A DNA stretch of 32,936 nt from Sphingomonas melonis (GCF_013409985.1 NZ_JACCBY010000012.1:1-32936), one strand, 5' to 3'; numbered from the stretch's first letter, positions 25,304 to 32,147 are shown. Numbers and translations: made by a program. The notes: generated by a model not told the origin, from the sequence alone.

Positions 25304-26031
25304 GTAAACGACTGGACGGCAAGGTGGCCTTGGTCACCGCAGCGGCACGCGGCATCGGCCGCGCGACCGCGGAGCGGTTCGCCGCCGAGGGCGCTCGGGT
25401 GATCGCCACCGACCGCGATCTCGACGCGCTCGCCGGCGTCGCGGGATGCGAGGCGCGCGCGCTCGACGTCACCGATGGCGCGGCGGTGACCGCGCTGGCG
25501 GCGGAGATCGGGCGGATCGACGTGCTCGCCAACGTCGCCGGCATCGTCCACGCCGGCACCATCCTCGACTGCACCGAAGAGGAATGGGGGCAGGCGCTGG
25601 CGATCAACATGACCGCGATGTACCGCACCGTCCGCGCCTTCCTGCCGGCGATGCTGGCGGGCGGCGGCGGCGCGATCGTCAACGTCTCGTCGATCGCCAG
25701 TTCGGTGAAGGGCATCCCCAACCGCTTCGCCTATGGCGCGACCAAGGCGGGCGTCATCGGCCTGACCAAGGCGGTCGCCGCCGATTTCGTCGGCCAAGGC
25801 GTCCGCTGCAATGCGATCTGCCCCGGCACGGTCGACACGCCGTCGTTGCAGCAGCGGCTGCACGATACCGGCGATTACGCCGCGGCGCAGGCGGCGTTCG
25901 TCGCGCGCCAGCCGATGGGGCGGCTCGGCCGGGCCGACGAGGTGGCGGCGCTGGCGCTGTATCTGGCGAGCGACGAGGCGGCGTTCACCACCGGCGCGGT
26001 CCATGTCATCGACGGCGGCTGGGTAAACTGA
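25300..26031 (+). CDS. SDR family oxidoreductase; probable 2-keto-3-deoxy-L-fuconate dehydrogenase
   Basis: The 243-residue short-chain dehydrogenase has the NAD-binding segment VTAAARGIG (residues 12-20; the first glycine of the usual TGxxxGIG is Ala14), NVAG (78-81), NVSS (128-131) and the catalytic YGATK (Tyr145, Lys149). Asp38 at the end of strand 2 (IATDRD) favours NAD+ over NADP+. The ICPGTVDTPS and VIDGGW endings are typical of classical SDRs. It is the last gene of the fucP operon (ATGA overlap), where a 2-keto-3-deoxy-L-fuconate 4-dehydrogenase is expected in the non-phosphorylating fucose pathway. The gene for the hydrolase that would split the diketo acid to pyruvate and lactate is not in the window. 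Confidence 0.87.
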   Translation: MSKRLDGKVALVTAAARGIGRATAERFAAEGARVIATDRDLDALAGVAGCEARALDVTDGAAVTALAAEIGRIDVLANVAGIVHAGTILDCTEEEWGQALAINMTAMYRTVRAFLPAMLAGGGGAIVNVSSIASSVKGIPNRFAYGATKAGVIGLTKAVAADFVGQGVRCNAICPGTVDTPSLQQRLHDTGDYAAAQAAFVARQPMGRLGRADEVAALALYLASDEAAFTTGAVHVIDGGWVN

Positions 26032-26123
26032 GCGACGCCATGGCTGCCGTCGCAAGCCGGCCGCTAAACGGCGGATGAACGCGGCATTCCGGCCCGGTTC
26101 AGCCCGACTCGCCTAGATGGGAT

Positions 26124-26149
26124 GCAACACGCTCGCCGCTCTGTGCGTT
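26124..26149 (+). promoter_or_regulatory. weak EcfG-like promoter candidate
   Basis: GCAAC (26124-26128), 17 bases, then CGTT (26146-26149) matches the EcfG consensus except for one base in the -35 element. It lies about 42 bases before the next start codon. Low confidence alone. Confidence 0.3.
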
Positions 26150-26190
26150 TGGACCAGATACTCCGAGCGTCGTGTTAGAGGAGGTTCGAC

Positions 26191-26565
26191 GTGATGAAGA
26201 CCGTATTGAAGAAAGCAGGTCTGGGTCTGGCGCTCGCCGCCACTGCCCTGACCGCCGCCGCACCGGCGGAGGCGCAGCGCTGGGGCGGCTATCGCTATCA
26301 CCATCGCGGCAACGGCGGCAATGTCGCGGCGGGTGCGCTGCTCGGCGGTATCGTCGGGCTCGGGATCGGCGCGGCGATCGCGGGCAACAACCGCGACCGC
26401 TATTACGATCGCGGCTATTATTACGATGCGCCGCCGCCGCCGCCGCCGCCGCGGGTGGTCTATCGCGAGGAATATTATGCGCCGCCGCCCCCGCCGCCGC
26501 GTGTGGTGGTCCGTGAGCGCTATTACGACTACGGCCCGCGTTATGGATATGGCTACGGCTATTAA
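26191..26565 (+). CDS. small secreted Gly/Tyr/Pro-rich protein
   Basis: A 124-residue protein (or 123 from ATG 26194) with a signal peptide (KKAGLGLALAATALTAAAPAEAQ) and AGAGGAGG 6 bases before the GTG. The mature part has a glycine-rich hydrophobic stretch (AAGALLGGIVGLGIGAAIAG), resembling a glycine-zipper membrane segment, then two poly-proline runs (seven and six prolines) separated by tyrosine-rich charged pieces, ending YGYGYGY. Proteins with this layout are common in alphaproteobacteria and have no assigned function; an envelope role is likely. It is transcribed alone, with a terminator at 26592-26622. Confidence 0.8.
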   Translation: MMKTVLKKAGLGLALAATALTAAAPAEAQRWGGYRYHHRGNGGNVAAGALLGGIVGLGIGAAIAGNNRDRYYDRGYYYDAPPPPPPPRVVYREEYYAPPPPPPRVVVRERYYDYGPRYGYGYGY

Positions 26566-26591
26566 GTGCAGGCAACGGTTTCGTCGGGAAG

Positions 26592-26622
26592 GCGGCACGG
26601 GCTTCGGTCCGCGCCGCTTTTT
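26592..26622 (+). terminator. rho-independent terminator
   Basis: GCGGC (26592-26596) pairs with GCCGC (26613-26617), an inner CGGG/TCCG stem continues past one A-C mismatch to a CTTCGG loop, and TTTTT follows at 26618-26622. It is the clearest intrinsic terminator in the window. Confidence 0.8.
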
Positions 26623-26659
26623 CGTAGCGGGGCAGGACCGTTGGCGCTAAGCGCGCGCC

Positions 26660-26935
26660 ATGACCGATACGCCCCCCGATCGCCTGTCGACCGATCCGTC
26701 GAGCCCCTATTTCGACCAGGCCGCGCTGGAGCGCGGCATCGGCATCCGCTTCAAGGGTGCCGAACGCCGGGATGTCGAGGAATATGACCGCCCCGCCGGC
26801 TGGATCCGCGTCGCGCTCGGCAAGAAGGTCGACCGCCACGGCCGTCCGCTGACTCTCAAGCTGTCGGGCGAGGTTGAGGCGTGGTTCGAGCGGCCCGCCG
26901 CGGATGCCGCGGGCGAGGATGCCTCCGAGGGCTGA
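26660..26935 (+). CDS. DUF3297 family protein
   Basis: The 91-residue protein reads DTPPDRLSTDPSSPYFD, then LERGIGIRFKGAERRDVEEY, GWIRVALGKKVDRHGRPLTL and KLSGEVEAWFE. This is the complete DUF3297 pattern of small cytosolic proteobacterial proteins, for which no function is established. An acidic Ala-rich tail follows. It has its own terminator (26963-26991) and lies 24 bases after the GC hairpin of the preceding gene. A convincing ribosome site is not seen; a short GGCGC/GCGCC inverted repeat flanks the leader. Confidence 0.9.
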   Translation: MTDTPPDRLSTDPSSPYFDQAALERGIGIRFKGAERRDVEEYDRPAGWIRVALGKKVDRHGRPLTLKLSGEVEAWFERPAADAAGEDASEG

Positions 26936-26962
26936 GCCCGGCTTCAGGACATGCGGATGGCG

Positions 26963-26991
26963 CGGGGGGTGACTCCCGGGCCTTTTTCTTT
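26963..26991 (+). terminator. rho-independent terminator
   Basis: CGGGG (26963-26967) pairs with TCCCG (26974-26978, one G-T pair) around a 6-base loop, and GGCCTTTTTCTTT follows. It ends the DUF3297 gene; the convergent arsR gene stops at 27003 just beyond. Confidence 0.65.
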
Positions 26992-27002
26992 GGCCGGGAT
27001 CG

Positions 27003-27332
27003 TCAGCCTGCGGCGGGCGGGGGGCGGAGCGCCGCCCAATCGCCGGCGATGGCGTCGAGCGTACGACGCGCGGCGTCGAGCGCACCGGGCTTGCTCCTGT
27101 AATGTGTCTCGCGGCCGAGCCGTTCGGCGGTGACGAGGCCGGCGTCTTCGAGCACGTGCAAATGCTTGGTGACCGCTTGGCGCGTCATGCCGGCATTGGC
27201 GGACAGACGCGCGATCGAGCGGCCGGGCCCGCTGCGCAGGATGATGAGCAGCGACAGTCGCGTCGGGTCCGCTAGTGCTGCGAACAGGCGGGCGGCCTGG
27301 ATCGGCTTCGGCATCGGTGACGTGGGTGGCAT
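27003..27332 (-). CDS. ArsR family winged-helix regulator
   Basis: This protein of about 109 residues has the ArsR/SmtB-like HTH_20 layout: AARLFAALADPTRLSLLIIL, a helix-turn-helix in SIARLSANAGMTRQAVTKHLHVL, and the wing GLVTAERLGRETHYRSKP. No cysteine metal site is seen, so it is probably not a classical metal sensor. ATG 27332 is chosen because AGAAGG lies 6 bases upstream; TTG 27338 would add two residues. Such regulators usually sit beside an SRPBCC (AHSA1-type) protein gene, but none is found here, so the target is unknown. Nested inverted repeats directly upstream (27335-27363) suggest autoregulation. Confidence 0.85.
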   Translation of the reverse strand: MPPTSPMPKPIQAARLFAALADPTRLSLLIILRSGPGRSIARLSANAGMTRQAVTKHLHVLEDAGLVTAERLGRETHYRSKPGALDAARRTLDAIAGDWAALRPPPAAG

Positions 27333-27334
27333 CG

Positions 27335-27363
27335 GCAACCTTCTGGTTGCGACCCGTGCAACC
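27335..27363. promoter_or_regulatory. nested inverted repeats, candidate ArsR operator
   Basis: GCAACC (27335-27340), GGTTGC (27345-27350) and GCAACC (27358-27363) make two overlapping perfect 6-bp dyads with spacers of 4 and 7 bases. The first overlaps the ribosome-binding site of arsR. Confidence 0.5.
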
Positions 27364-27595
27364 GGGAAGTTGCTTATGATTGGAATGGGCTATGCGCAAC
27401 CCGCTCGTTGCCTTGAATGCCGGTGGCGGCAGGGCGCATGACATCTTCGATAGAACGCCTAGCGTGTAGTAGATGCGACCGAGCGGACGGCATGGCAAGA
27501 GATGTTAGGCTTGCCAGACTTGCTCCGGTACTGGAGCAGCATCCGGGACTTTCTACAAGCGCGACAGTGGCGGTCTTGCGCTTCCGAACTTAGCC

Positions 27596-27702
27596 CGTCA
27601 CCCCGGACTTGTTCCGGGGTCCACTCTGCGACGAGGAGAAAGGCTTGGATCGACACCGTTCTCTTGCGGCTGGGTGGACCCCGGAACAAGTCCGGGGTGA
27701 CG
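27596..27702. repeat. 107-bp palindromic element, copy 2 (inverted relative to copy 1)
   Basis: The 28-base arms (27596-27623 and 27675-27702) are perfect inverted repeats, 28 of 28, with core CCCCGGACTTGTTCCGGGG. The 51-base loop begins CTCTGCGACGAGGAGAA and matches the reverse complement of the loop at 21305-21355 at 37 of 51 positions. Confidence 0.88.
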
Positions 27703-27849
27703 AACCTGATGAGGAAGCCGATCGAACCTCACCACGTCAGCTAAATGCATTCGTCCTGCCGTTGCGGGGGAGGACGTATTCCTAATTCCGAAAGTGGATC
27801 CGCCCCGGGAGTTGCGATCGGCATCAGGCGTCGTTCCGCTTGGCCCTGG

Positions 27850-27881
27850 GCTCCTGCGTGCTCAGGAGCACGTCACGCAGG
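27850..27881. terminator. two alternative hairpins downstream of the ABC-F gene
   Basis: GCTCCTG (27850-27856) can pair with CAGGAGC (27863-27869), or CCTGCGTG (27853-27860) can pair with CACGCAGG (27874-27881). Both are perfect and they share bases, so only one can form. The site lies 74 bases past the stop of the ABC-F gene. Confidence 0.4.
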
Positions 27882-27954
27882 CCTTTGACTTCCTTGGCGT
27901 GACGAGGCGGGTTTTACCGGTGTCGTCCCTCGCCGCAGAAGGCTAGCCTTGCGC

Positions 27955-29799
27955 TTACGCCGTTTCCAGCGCTTCGGTCGCCTCCAGCCATGTCGCCTCG
28001 GCCGCCTCGATCTGCGCCTGCACGTCGGCGCGGCGCTTCATGAGCTCGCCCATCGCCAGCTTGGCGTAGCGCGGTTCGGCGGTCTTGGGATCGAACATCG
28101 CGCGGTCGATCGCGTTGCGGTCGGTGGTGAGCTTGGCGATCTCCGCCTCGCAATCGCGGATCGCCTTGCGGCGCGCCTTGTCGGCGTCGCGGTCGATCGG
28201 CTTACCCTTTTCCTTCTTCGTCTTGGTCTCGGGCTGTTTGTCGCCCGCCAGCACGAAGGCGATGTAATCGTCGAGGCTGCCGTCGAATTCGCGCGCGGTG
28301 CCGCCATCGACGAGCACCAGCCGGTCGGCGGTCATTTCGAGCATGTGGCGATCGTGGCTGACCAGCACGACCGCGCCGGTGTAGGAATTGAGCGCCTGGA
28401 TCAGCGCCTCGCGCGCATCGACGTCGAGGTGGTTGGTCGGCTCGTCGAGGATCAGCATGTGCGGCGCGTCGCGGGTGATGAGCGCCAACGCGAGCCGCGC
28501 CTTCTCGCCGCCCGACATCTTGCCGACCTTGCCGACCGCCTTGTCGCCCGAGAAGCCGAAGCGGCCGAGCTGCGCGCGTACCGCCGCGGGGCTGGCGCCG
28601 CGCATGATGCGGGTCATATGCTCCAGCGGCGTATCGTCGGCGTCGAGTTCTTCCACCTGATATTGGGTAAAGTAGCCGACCTTCATTTTGCCGGACGCGT
28701 TCATTTCGCCGTCCATCGGCGCGAGCTGCGCGGCGAGCAGGCGGGCGAGCGTGGTCTTGCCGTTGCCGTTGCGCCCGAGCAGCGCGACGCGGTCGTCGGG
28801 GTCGAGCCGCATGTTGAGCCGCTTGAGGATCGGCGTCTCGGCATAGCCGACGCTCGCCATGTCGAGCGTGATGAGCGGTGGCCGCAATTCGCTGGGATCG
28901 GGGAAGTCGAACGACAGCGACGGATCGTTGGCGAGCTCGGCGATCGGCTGCATCTTGGCGAGCATCTTCTGCCGGCTCTGCGCCTGTTTGGCGGTCGAGG
29001 CGCGGGCCGAGTTGCGCGCGACATAATCCTGCAGCTTGGCGCGCTGCGCGTCCTGGTTGGCCTTGGCGGCGGCGAGCTGCGCCATCCGCTCGGCGCGCTG
29101 GCGCTCGAAACTGTCGTAGCCGCCCGCGTAGAGCGTGATCTTGCCGTTCTGGAGGTGGAGGATGTGATCCACCACGTTGTTGAGGAAGTCGCGCTCGTGG
29201 CTGACGACGACGATCGTCGCCTTGTAGTTGACGAGGAAATCCTCGAGCCACATCACCGCCTCGAGATCGAGGTGGTTCGAGGGCTCGTCGAGCAGCAGCA
29301 GGTCGGGCTGCGAGAAGAGCAGGGCGGCGAGTGCGACGCGCATCTTCCAGCCGCCCGAGAAACTGTCGAGCGGGCGCTGCTGCATATCCTCGTCGAAGCC
29401 GAGGCCGAGTAGGATCTGCGCGGCGCGCATGGGCGCGGTATAGGCGTCGATCGCGATGAGGCGCTCGTAGACGTCGCCGAGCCGGTCGGGATCCTCGCTC
29501 GTCTCCGATTCGATCATCAGCGCGGCGCGCTCCTTGTCGGCGGCGAGCACCGTCTCGAACGGCGTCGCGGTGCCCGAGGGCGCCTCCTGCGCGATATAGC
29601 CGAGGCGCGCGCCCTTGGGCATGTCGGCCGAGCCGTCGTCGGGTTCGAGCATGCCGGCGATAACGCGGACGAGCGTCGACTTGCCGGCGCCGTTGCGGCC
29701 GATCAGCCCGATCCGCCCGCCGGGCGGCAGCGCCGCGGTCGCGCCGTCGAGGATCGTGCGGCCGCCGAGGCGCACGGTGATGCCGTTGAGGTTGAGCAT
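27955..29799 (-). CDS. ABC-F family ATP-binding protein (Uup/YheS-like)
   Basis: The 614-residue soluble protein has two ABC ATPase domains and no membrane part. Domain 1: Walker A GRNGAGKST (about 34-42), signature FSGGWKMR, Walker B LLLLDEPSNHLD. Domain 2: Walker A GRNGNGKTT, signature MSGGEKARLA, Walker B LILDEPTNHLD. Between them is the linker of ABC-F proteins (RQRAERMAQLAAAKANQ and following). The charged C-terminal region (KTKKEKGKPIDRDADKARRK then a heptad-like coiled coil) resembles Uup/YheS. ABC-F proteins act on the ribosome in translation quality control or, in some cases, antibiotic protection; a housekeeping role is likely here. The start gives MLNLNGITVRLGG. Confidence 0.93.
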   Translation of the reverse strand: MLNLNGITVRLGGRTILDGATAALPPGGRIGLIGRNGAGKSTLVRVIAGMLEPDDGSADMPKGARLGYIAQEAPSGTATPFETVLAADKERAALMIESETSEDPDRLGDVYERLIAIDAYTAPMRAAQILLGLGFDEDMQQRPLDSFSGGWKMRVALAALLFSQPDLLLLDEPSNHLDLEAVMWLEDFLVNYKATIVVVSHERDFLNNVVDHILHLQNGKITLYAGGYDSFERQRAERMAQLAAAKANQDAQRAKLQDYVARNSARASTAKQAQSRQKMLAKMQPIAELANDPSLSFDFPDPSELRPPLITLDMASVGYAETPILKRLNMRLDPDDRVALLGRNGNGKTTLARLLAAQLAPMDGEMNASGKMKVGYFTQYQVEELDADDTPLEHMTRIMRGASPAAVRAQLGRFGFSGDKAVGKVGKMSGGEKARLALALITRDAPHMLILDEPTNHLDVDAREALIQALNSYTGAVVLVSHDRHMLEMTADRLVLVDGGTAREFDGSLDDYIAFVLAGDKQPETKTKKEKGKPIDRDADKARRKAIRDCEAEIAKLTTDRNAIDRAMFDPKTAEPRYAKLAMGELMKRRADVQAQIEAAEATWLEATEALETA

Positions 29800-29880
29800 G
29801 CGCGCGCTGTAGCAGATGTTGCGGTGCAGCTAAAGCGGTGGTGCGAGCGGCGTGCGGAGGTGCGGATGGAAGATGGTTCG

Positions 29881-29904
29881 CGCAGAGGCGCAGAGGCGCA
29901 GAGG
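29881..29904. repeat. three tandem copies of an 8-base unit
   Basis: CGCAGAGG occurs three times head to tail, just upstream of the ABC-F start. Its meaning is unknown; slipped-strand variation is possible. Confidence 0.75.
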
Positions 29905-29941
29905 GGGCATGCCCGGCGGTCAGCCTTGTCGGCCCCCATCG

Positions 29942-30009
29942 CCGTTTGCCCTGAGCTTGTCGAAGGGCCCTGAGTCTCACCTGCCCTTCGACAGGCTCAG
30001 GGCGAACGG
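29942..30009. repeat. REP-like palindrome with 26-base arms
   Basis: The arms at 29942-29967 and 29984-30009 are inverted repeats (24 of 26 match) built on CCCTGAGCTTGTCGAAGGG, around a 16-base loop. The core is a widespread sphingomonad intergenic motif. It lies between the XRE gene and the ABC-F gene and could also end XRE transcription. Confidence 0.8.
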
Positions 30010-30049
30010 TTGGGGGTGAGCGGCGACGGGCTGCGCCTTCGCATGAGCC

Positions 30050-30613
30050 TTATAGCGTCCGGATCAGGCGGGACGCTTGTGCTAACCACGCTGGTGAGGG
30101 GATCGAGGTCGGGCGGGCGTTTGGGGTTAGGGGCAGGAGCAGGAGCGCGTCGCCGTCGAGGCCGATCAGGCGGGCGAAGAGGAAGCGGCCGGCGGGAAGC
30201 GGCAGGAGCACGTCGCGGTTGAGCGCCTGACCGAATTGATCGGGGACACGCAGGTCGCACCAGATCGCGTCGCCAGCGCGATAGTCGCCGACGCTGCCGG
30301 TGACGCTGATCGCGACGCTGCCCGCGGCGGGCTGCGGTGGGACCAGCGTCAACGACTGGCGCGGTGCGTGGGCGCCGTCCGCGTCGAGCGTCGCGGCGAC
30401 GGGCAGCGTTGCGCGGTCGGGTAAGGTCACGAGATCGGCGGGGGCGACCTCGAGCGCGGCAGCGATGCGGTTGAGCCACGCCACCGACACCGTGCGAGTG
30501 CCGGTTTCGAGCCGGCCGATCGTCTGCGCGGTCGTCGGCGGCACGCAGCGGCGGCCGACCTCTTCGAGGGTGAGGCCCTTGGCGCGGCGCACTTCGCGAA
30601 TGGCGGTGATCAT
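30050..30613 (-). CDS. XRE family regulator with a degenerate S24/LexA-like C-terminus
   Basis: The 187-residue protein starts MITAIREVRRAKGLTLEEVG; its N-terminal helix-turn-helix runs through TTAQTIGRLETGTRTVS and WLNRIAAALEVAPADL. The C-terminal half (about 90-165, SVAISVTGSVGDYRAGDAIW, PLPAGRFLFARLIG) looks like the S24/LexA-type sensor fold, but the usual Ser of the G-[DS]-S-M motif is not seen, so self-cleavage is unlikely. AAGGAG lies 5-6 bases before the ATG. A perfect 15-base palindrome (30624-30638) sits directly upstream, which points to autoregulation, and it diverges from the DUF6456 gene. The regulated genes beyond itself are unknown. Confidence 0.8.
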   Translation of the reverse strand: MITAIREVRRAKGLTLEEVGRRCVPPTTAQTIGRLETGTRTVSVAWLNRIAAALEVAPADLVTLPDRATLPVAATLDADGAHAPRQSLTLVPPQPAAGSVAISVTGSVGDYRAGDAIWCDLRVPDQFGQALNRDVLLPLPAGRFLFARLIGLDGDALLLLPLTPNARPTSIPSPAWLAQASRLIRTL

Positions 30614-30623
30614 CTCGGCTCCT

Positions 30624-30638
30624 TAACCGCTGCGGTTA
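30624..30638. promoter_or_regulatory. perfect 15-base palindrome, candidate XRE operator
   Basis: TAACCGC-T-GCGGTTA is a perfect dyad with 7-base arms, located between the divergent XRE and DUF6456 genes and touching the XRE ribosome site. Blocking here would repress the XRE gene itself. Confidence 0.6.
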
Positions 30639-30699
30639 TTTCTCTGTCCTACAAAGCTGACGTTGTGGCAAGTGGTATGCGACTCGGAGGGAAGGGCAG

Positions 30700-31128
30700 A
30701 TGCGCGAATTGGTCGAACGGACGGTGGGGCGGGGGCGGAGCGTGACGGTCAACGTCGCCGAATCGCCATTGGGCTGGCTGCGCGCGCGCGGGCTGGTCGA
30801 TGCGCGCCAGTTCGAGGCGGGGGAGCGGCTGCGTGGCGATTACGAGACGGCGTCGCTCGGGCCGCGGGTGACGATGCGCTGGGCCGCGCGCGTCGACGGC
30901 GGCGGCGAGGGGCTCGACCCGACCACCGCGCAGATCGCGGCGAAGCGCCGGTTCGATGCGGCGCTGGCGGCGGCGGGGAAGGGGCTGGCCGATGTCGCGT
31001 GGCGGGTGATCTGCGCCGGCGAGGGGCTGCCCGTGGCGGAGAAGGCGCTGGGCTGGCCGGCGCGGGCCGGGCGGCTGGTGCTGACGCTGGCGCTCGACCG
31101 GCTGGCGGATCATTATCGTTTGCCGTGA
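30700..31128 (+). CDS. DUF6456 domain protein
   Basis: This 142-residue cytosolic protein starts 3-4 bases after GGGAAGGG. The core (VNVAESPLGWLRARGLVDAR, FEAGERLRGDYETASLGPRV, then KRRFDAALAAAGKGLADVAW, ICAGEGLPVAEKALGWPARAG, TLALDRLADHY) is the DUF6456 pattern of alphaproteobacteria, also found at the C-terminus of helix-turn-helix proteins. In Rhizobiales-type genomes it is associated with DNA-binding proteins; a regulatory role is an inference. It diverges from the XRE regulator and may be controlled by the same palindrome. Confidence 0.85.
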   Translation: MRELVERTVGRGRSVTVNVAESPLGWLRARGLVDARQFEAGERLRGDYETASLGPRVTMRWAARVDGGGEGLDPTTAQIAAKRRFDAALAAAGKGLADVAWRVICAGEGLPVAEKALGWPARAGRLVLTLALDRLADHYRLP

Positions 31129-31193
31129 CCGTCGCCGCGGGTGTATCGGCGCCGCCAGACGAGAACATAAGCGGGCCATAGGGCCGCAACGGG

Positions 31194-32147
31194 ATGGATG
31201 TGGTGCGGTTCGACTTCGTGAAATGCCATGGCTCGGGCAATGATTTTCCGCTGATCGACGCGCGCGCGCTCGATCTTCCCGCCGCGGACTGGGCGGCGGT
31301 CGCGCGGGCGCTGGCCGACCGACGCGGGCCGGTGGGCGGCGACGGGCTGCTGCTGCTCGGCCGGGGTGATGCGGATCACCCGTTTGCGATGAAGATGTTC
31401 AATTCGGACGGCAGCGAGGCCGAGACGTGCCTGAACGGGCTGCGCTGTGTCGCGCGGCTGGGGTTCGAGCGGCTGGGGATCGATGCGGCGCAGGTGAAGC
31501 TCAAGACGTCGAGCGCCGCGGTGGTGCGCGACGCCGACCTCGCCCCCGGCGTCTATACGGTGCGCGAGACGGCGGGGCCGGCGGGGCTCGACGTCGCCGC
31601 CTGGCCGCTGCATGGCGTGGGCGAGCGGATCGTCGAGGCGACGGTACCGCCGCTCGGCAGCGGGCGCCTGTTCACCGCGGTCGCCATGCCCAATCCGCAT
31701 CTGGTGACGTTCGTCGATGCCGTCGACGAGGCGGAGCTGGTCGCGATCGGCACGGCGTGCGAGGCGGCGCCGGACTGGCTGCCCAACCGCGCCAACGTCT
31801 CGTTCGTCGAGGTCCGCGGGGCGGATCTGTTCGTGCGGACGTTCGAGCGCGGCGTCGGCCTGACCGACAGTTGCGGCAGCGCGATGGCGGCGTCGGCCTT
31901 TGCCGCCTGCCTGACCGGGCGGCTCGGCTATGACGCGTCGATCACCGTGTTCAACAAGGGCGGGCTGGTGCGCGCGCAGGTCGCCCGCGATGCGATGGTC
32001 AGCCTGTCGGGCAATGCGACCTGGGAATGGCATGGATCGGTGAGCGTCGATGTCGCGGCGGAACAGGCGGGCGAGCTGATCGTCCACGGCCATGTCGATG
32101 CGGAGATCGCCGCCTGGTCGCGGCTCGCCGATGCGGCCAGCCGTTGA
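31194..32147 (+). CDS. DapF-family epimerase with altered active-site loops
   Basis: The 317-residue protein shows the diaminopimelate epimerase fold: KCHGSGNDFPLID at the start, first catalytic Cys79 in NSDGSEAETCLNGLRC, PNPHLV (about 166-171), NRANVSFVEV (198-207), and second catalytic Cys227 in ERGVGLTDSCGSAMAASA. Both cysteines of the two-base mechanism are present. Standard DapF has C-G-N-G after the first and C-G-T/S-G after the second; here they are C-L-N-G and C-G-S-A. This may be the ordinary LL/meso-DAP epimerase of this lineage or a paralogue for another amino acid. The frame begins at ATG 31194; only a weak ribosome site is seen. It is transcribed 65 bases after DUF6456. Confidence 0.82.
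   Translation: MDVVRFDFVKCHGSGNDFPLIDARALDLPAADWAAVARALADRRGPVGGDGLLLLGRGDADHPFAMKMFNSDGSEAETCLNGLRCVARLGFERLGIDAAQVKLKTSSAAVVRDADLAPGVYTVRETAGPAGLDVAAWPLHGVGERIVEATVPPLGSGRLFTAVAMPNPHLVTFVDAVDEAELVAIGTACEAAPDWLPNRANVSFVEVRGADLFVRTFERGVGLTDSCGSAMAASAFAACLTGRLGYDASITVFNKGGLVRAQVARDAMVSLSGNATWEWHGSVSVDVAAEQAGELIVHGHVDAEIAAWSRLADAASR

Larger units (their letters stand above)
27442..27954. other. intergenic region with palindromes, no gene
   Basis: No supported gene lies between the arsR leader and the end of the ABC-F gene. It holds a hairpin TGCTCC-GGTACT-GGAGCA (27521-27538), the second 107-bp palindrome (27596-27702), and two mutually exclusive hairpins at 27850-27881. Short open frames here lack ribosome sites and protein-like composition. 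Confidence 0.6.

Noticed and set aside
27377..27441. A short frame starting at ATG 27377 that could be a gene divergent from arsR
   Set aside because: It ends after about 20 codons, has no clear ribosome site and no protein-like pattern.
27596..27702. The long palindrome considered as a CRISPR unit or terminator only
   Set aside because: There is no regularly spaced array, and an identically sized inverted copy at 21277 shows it is a dispersed element.
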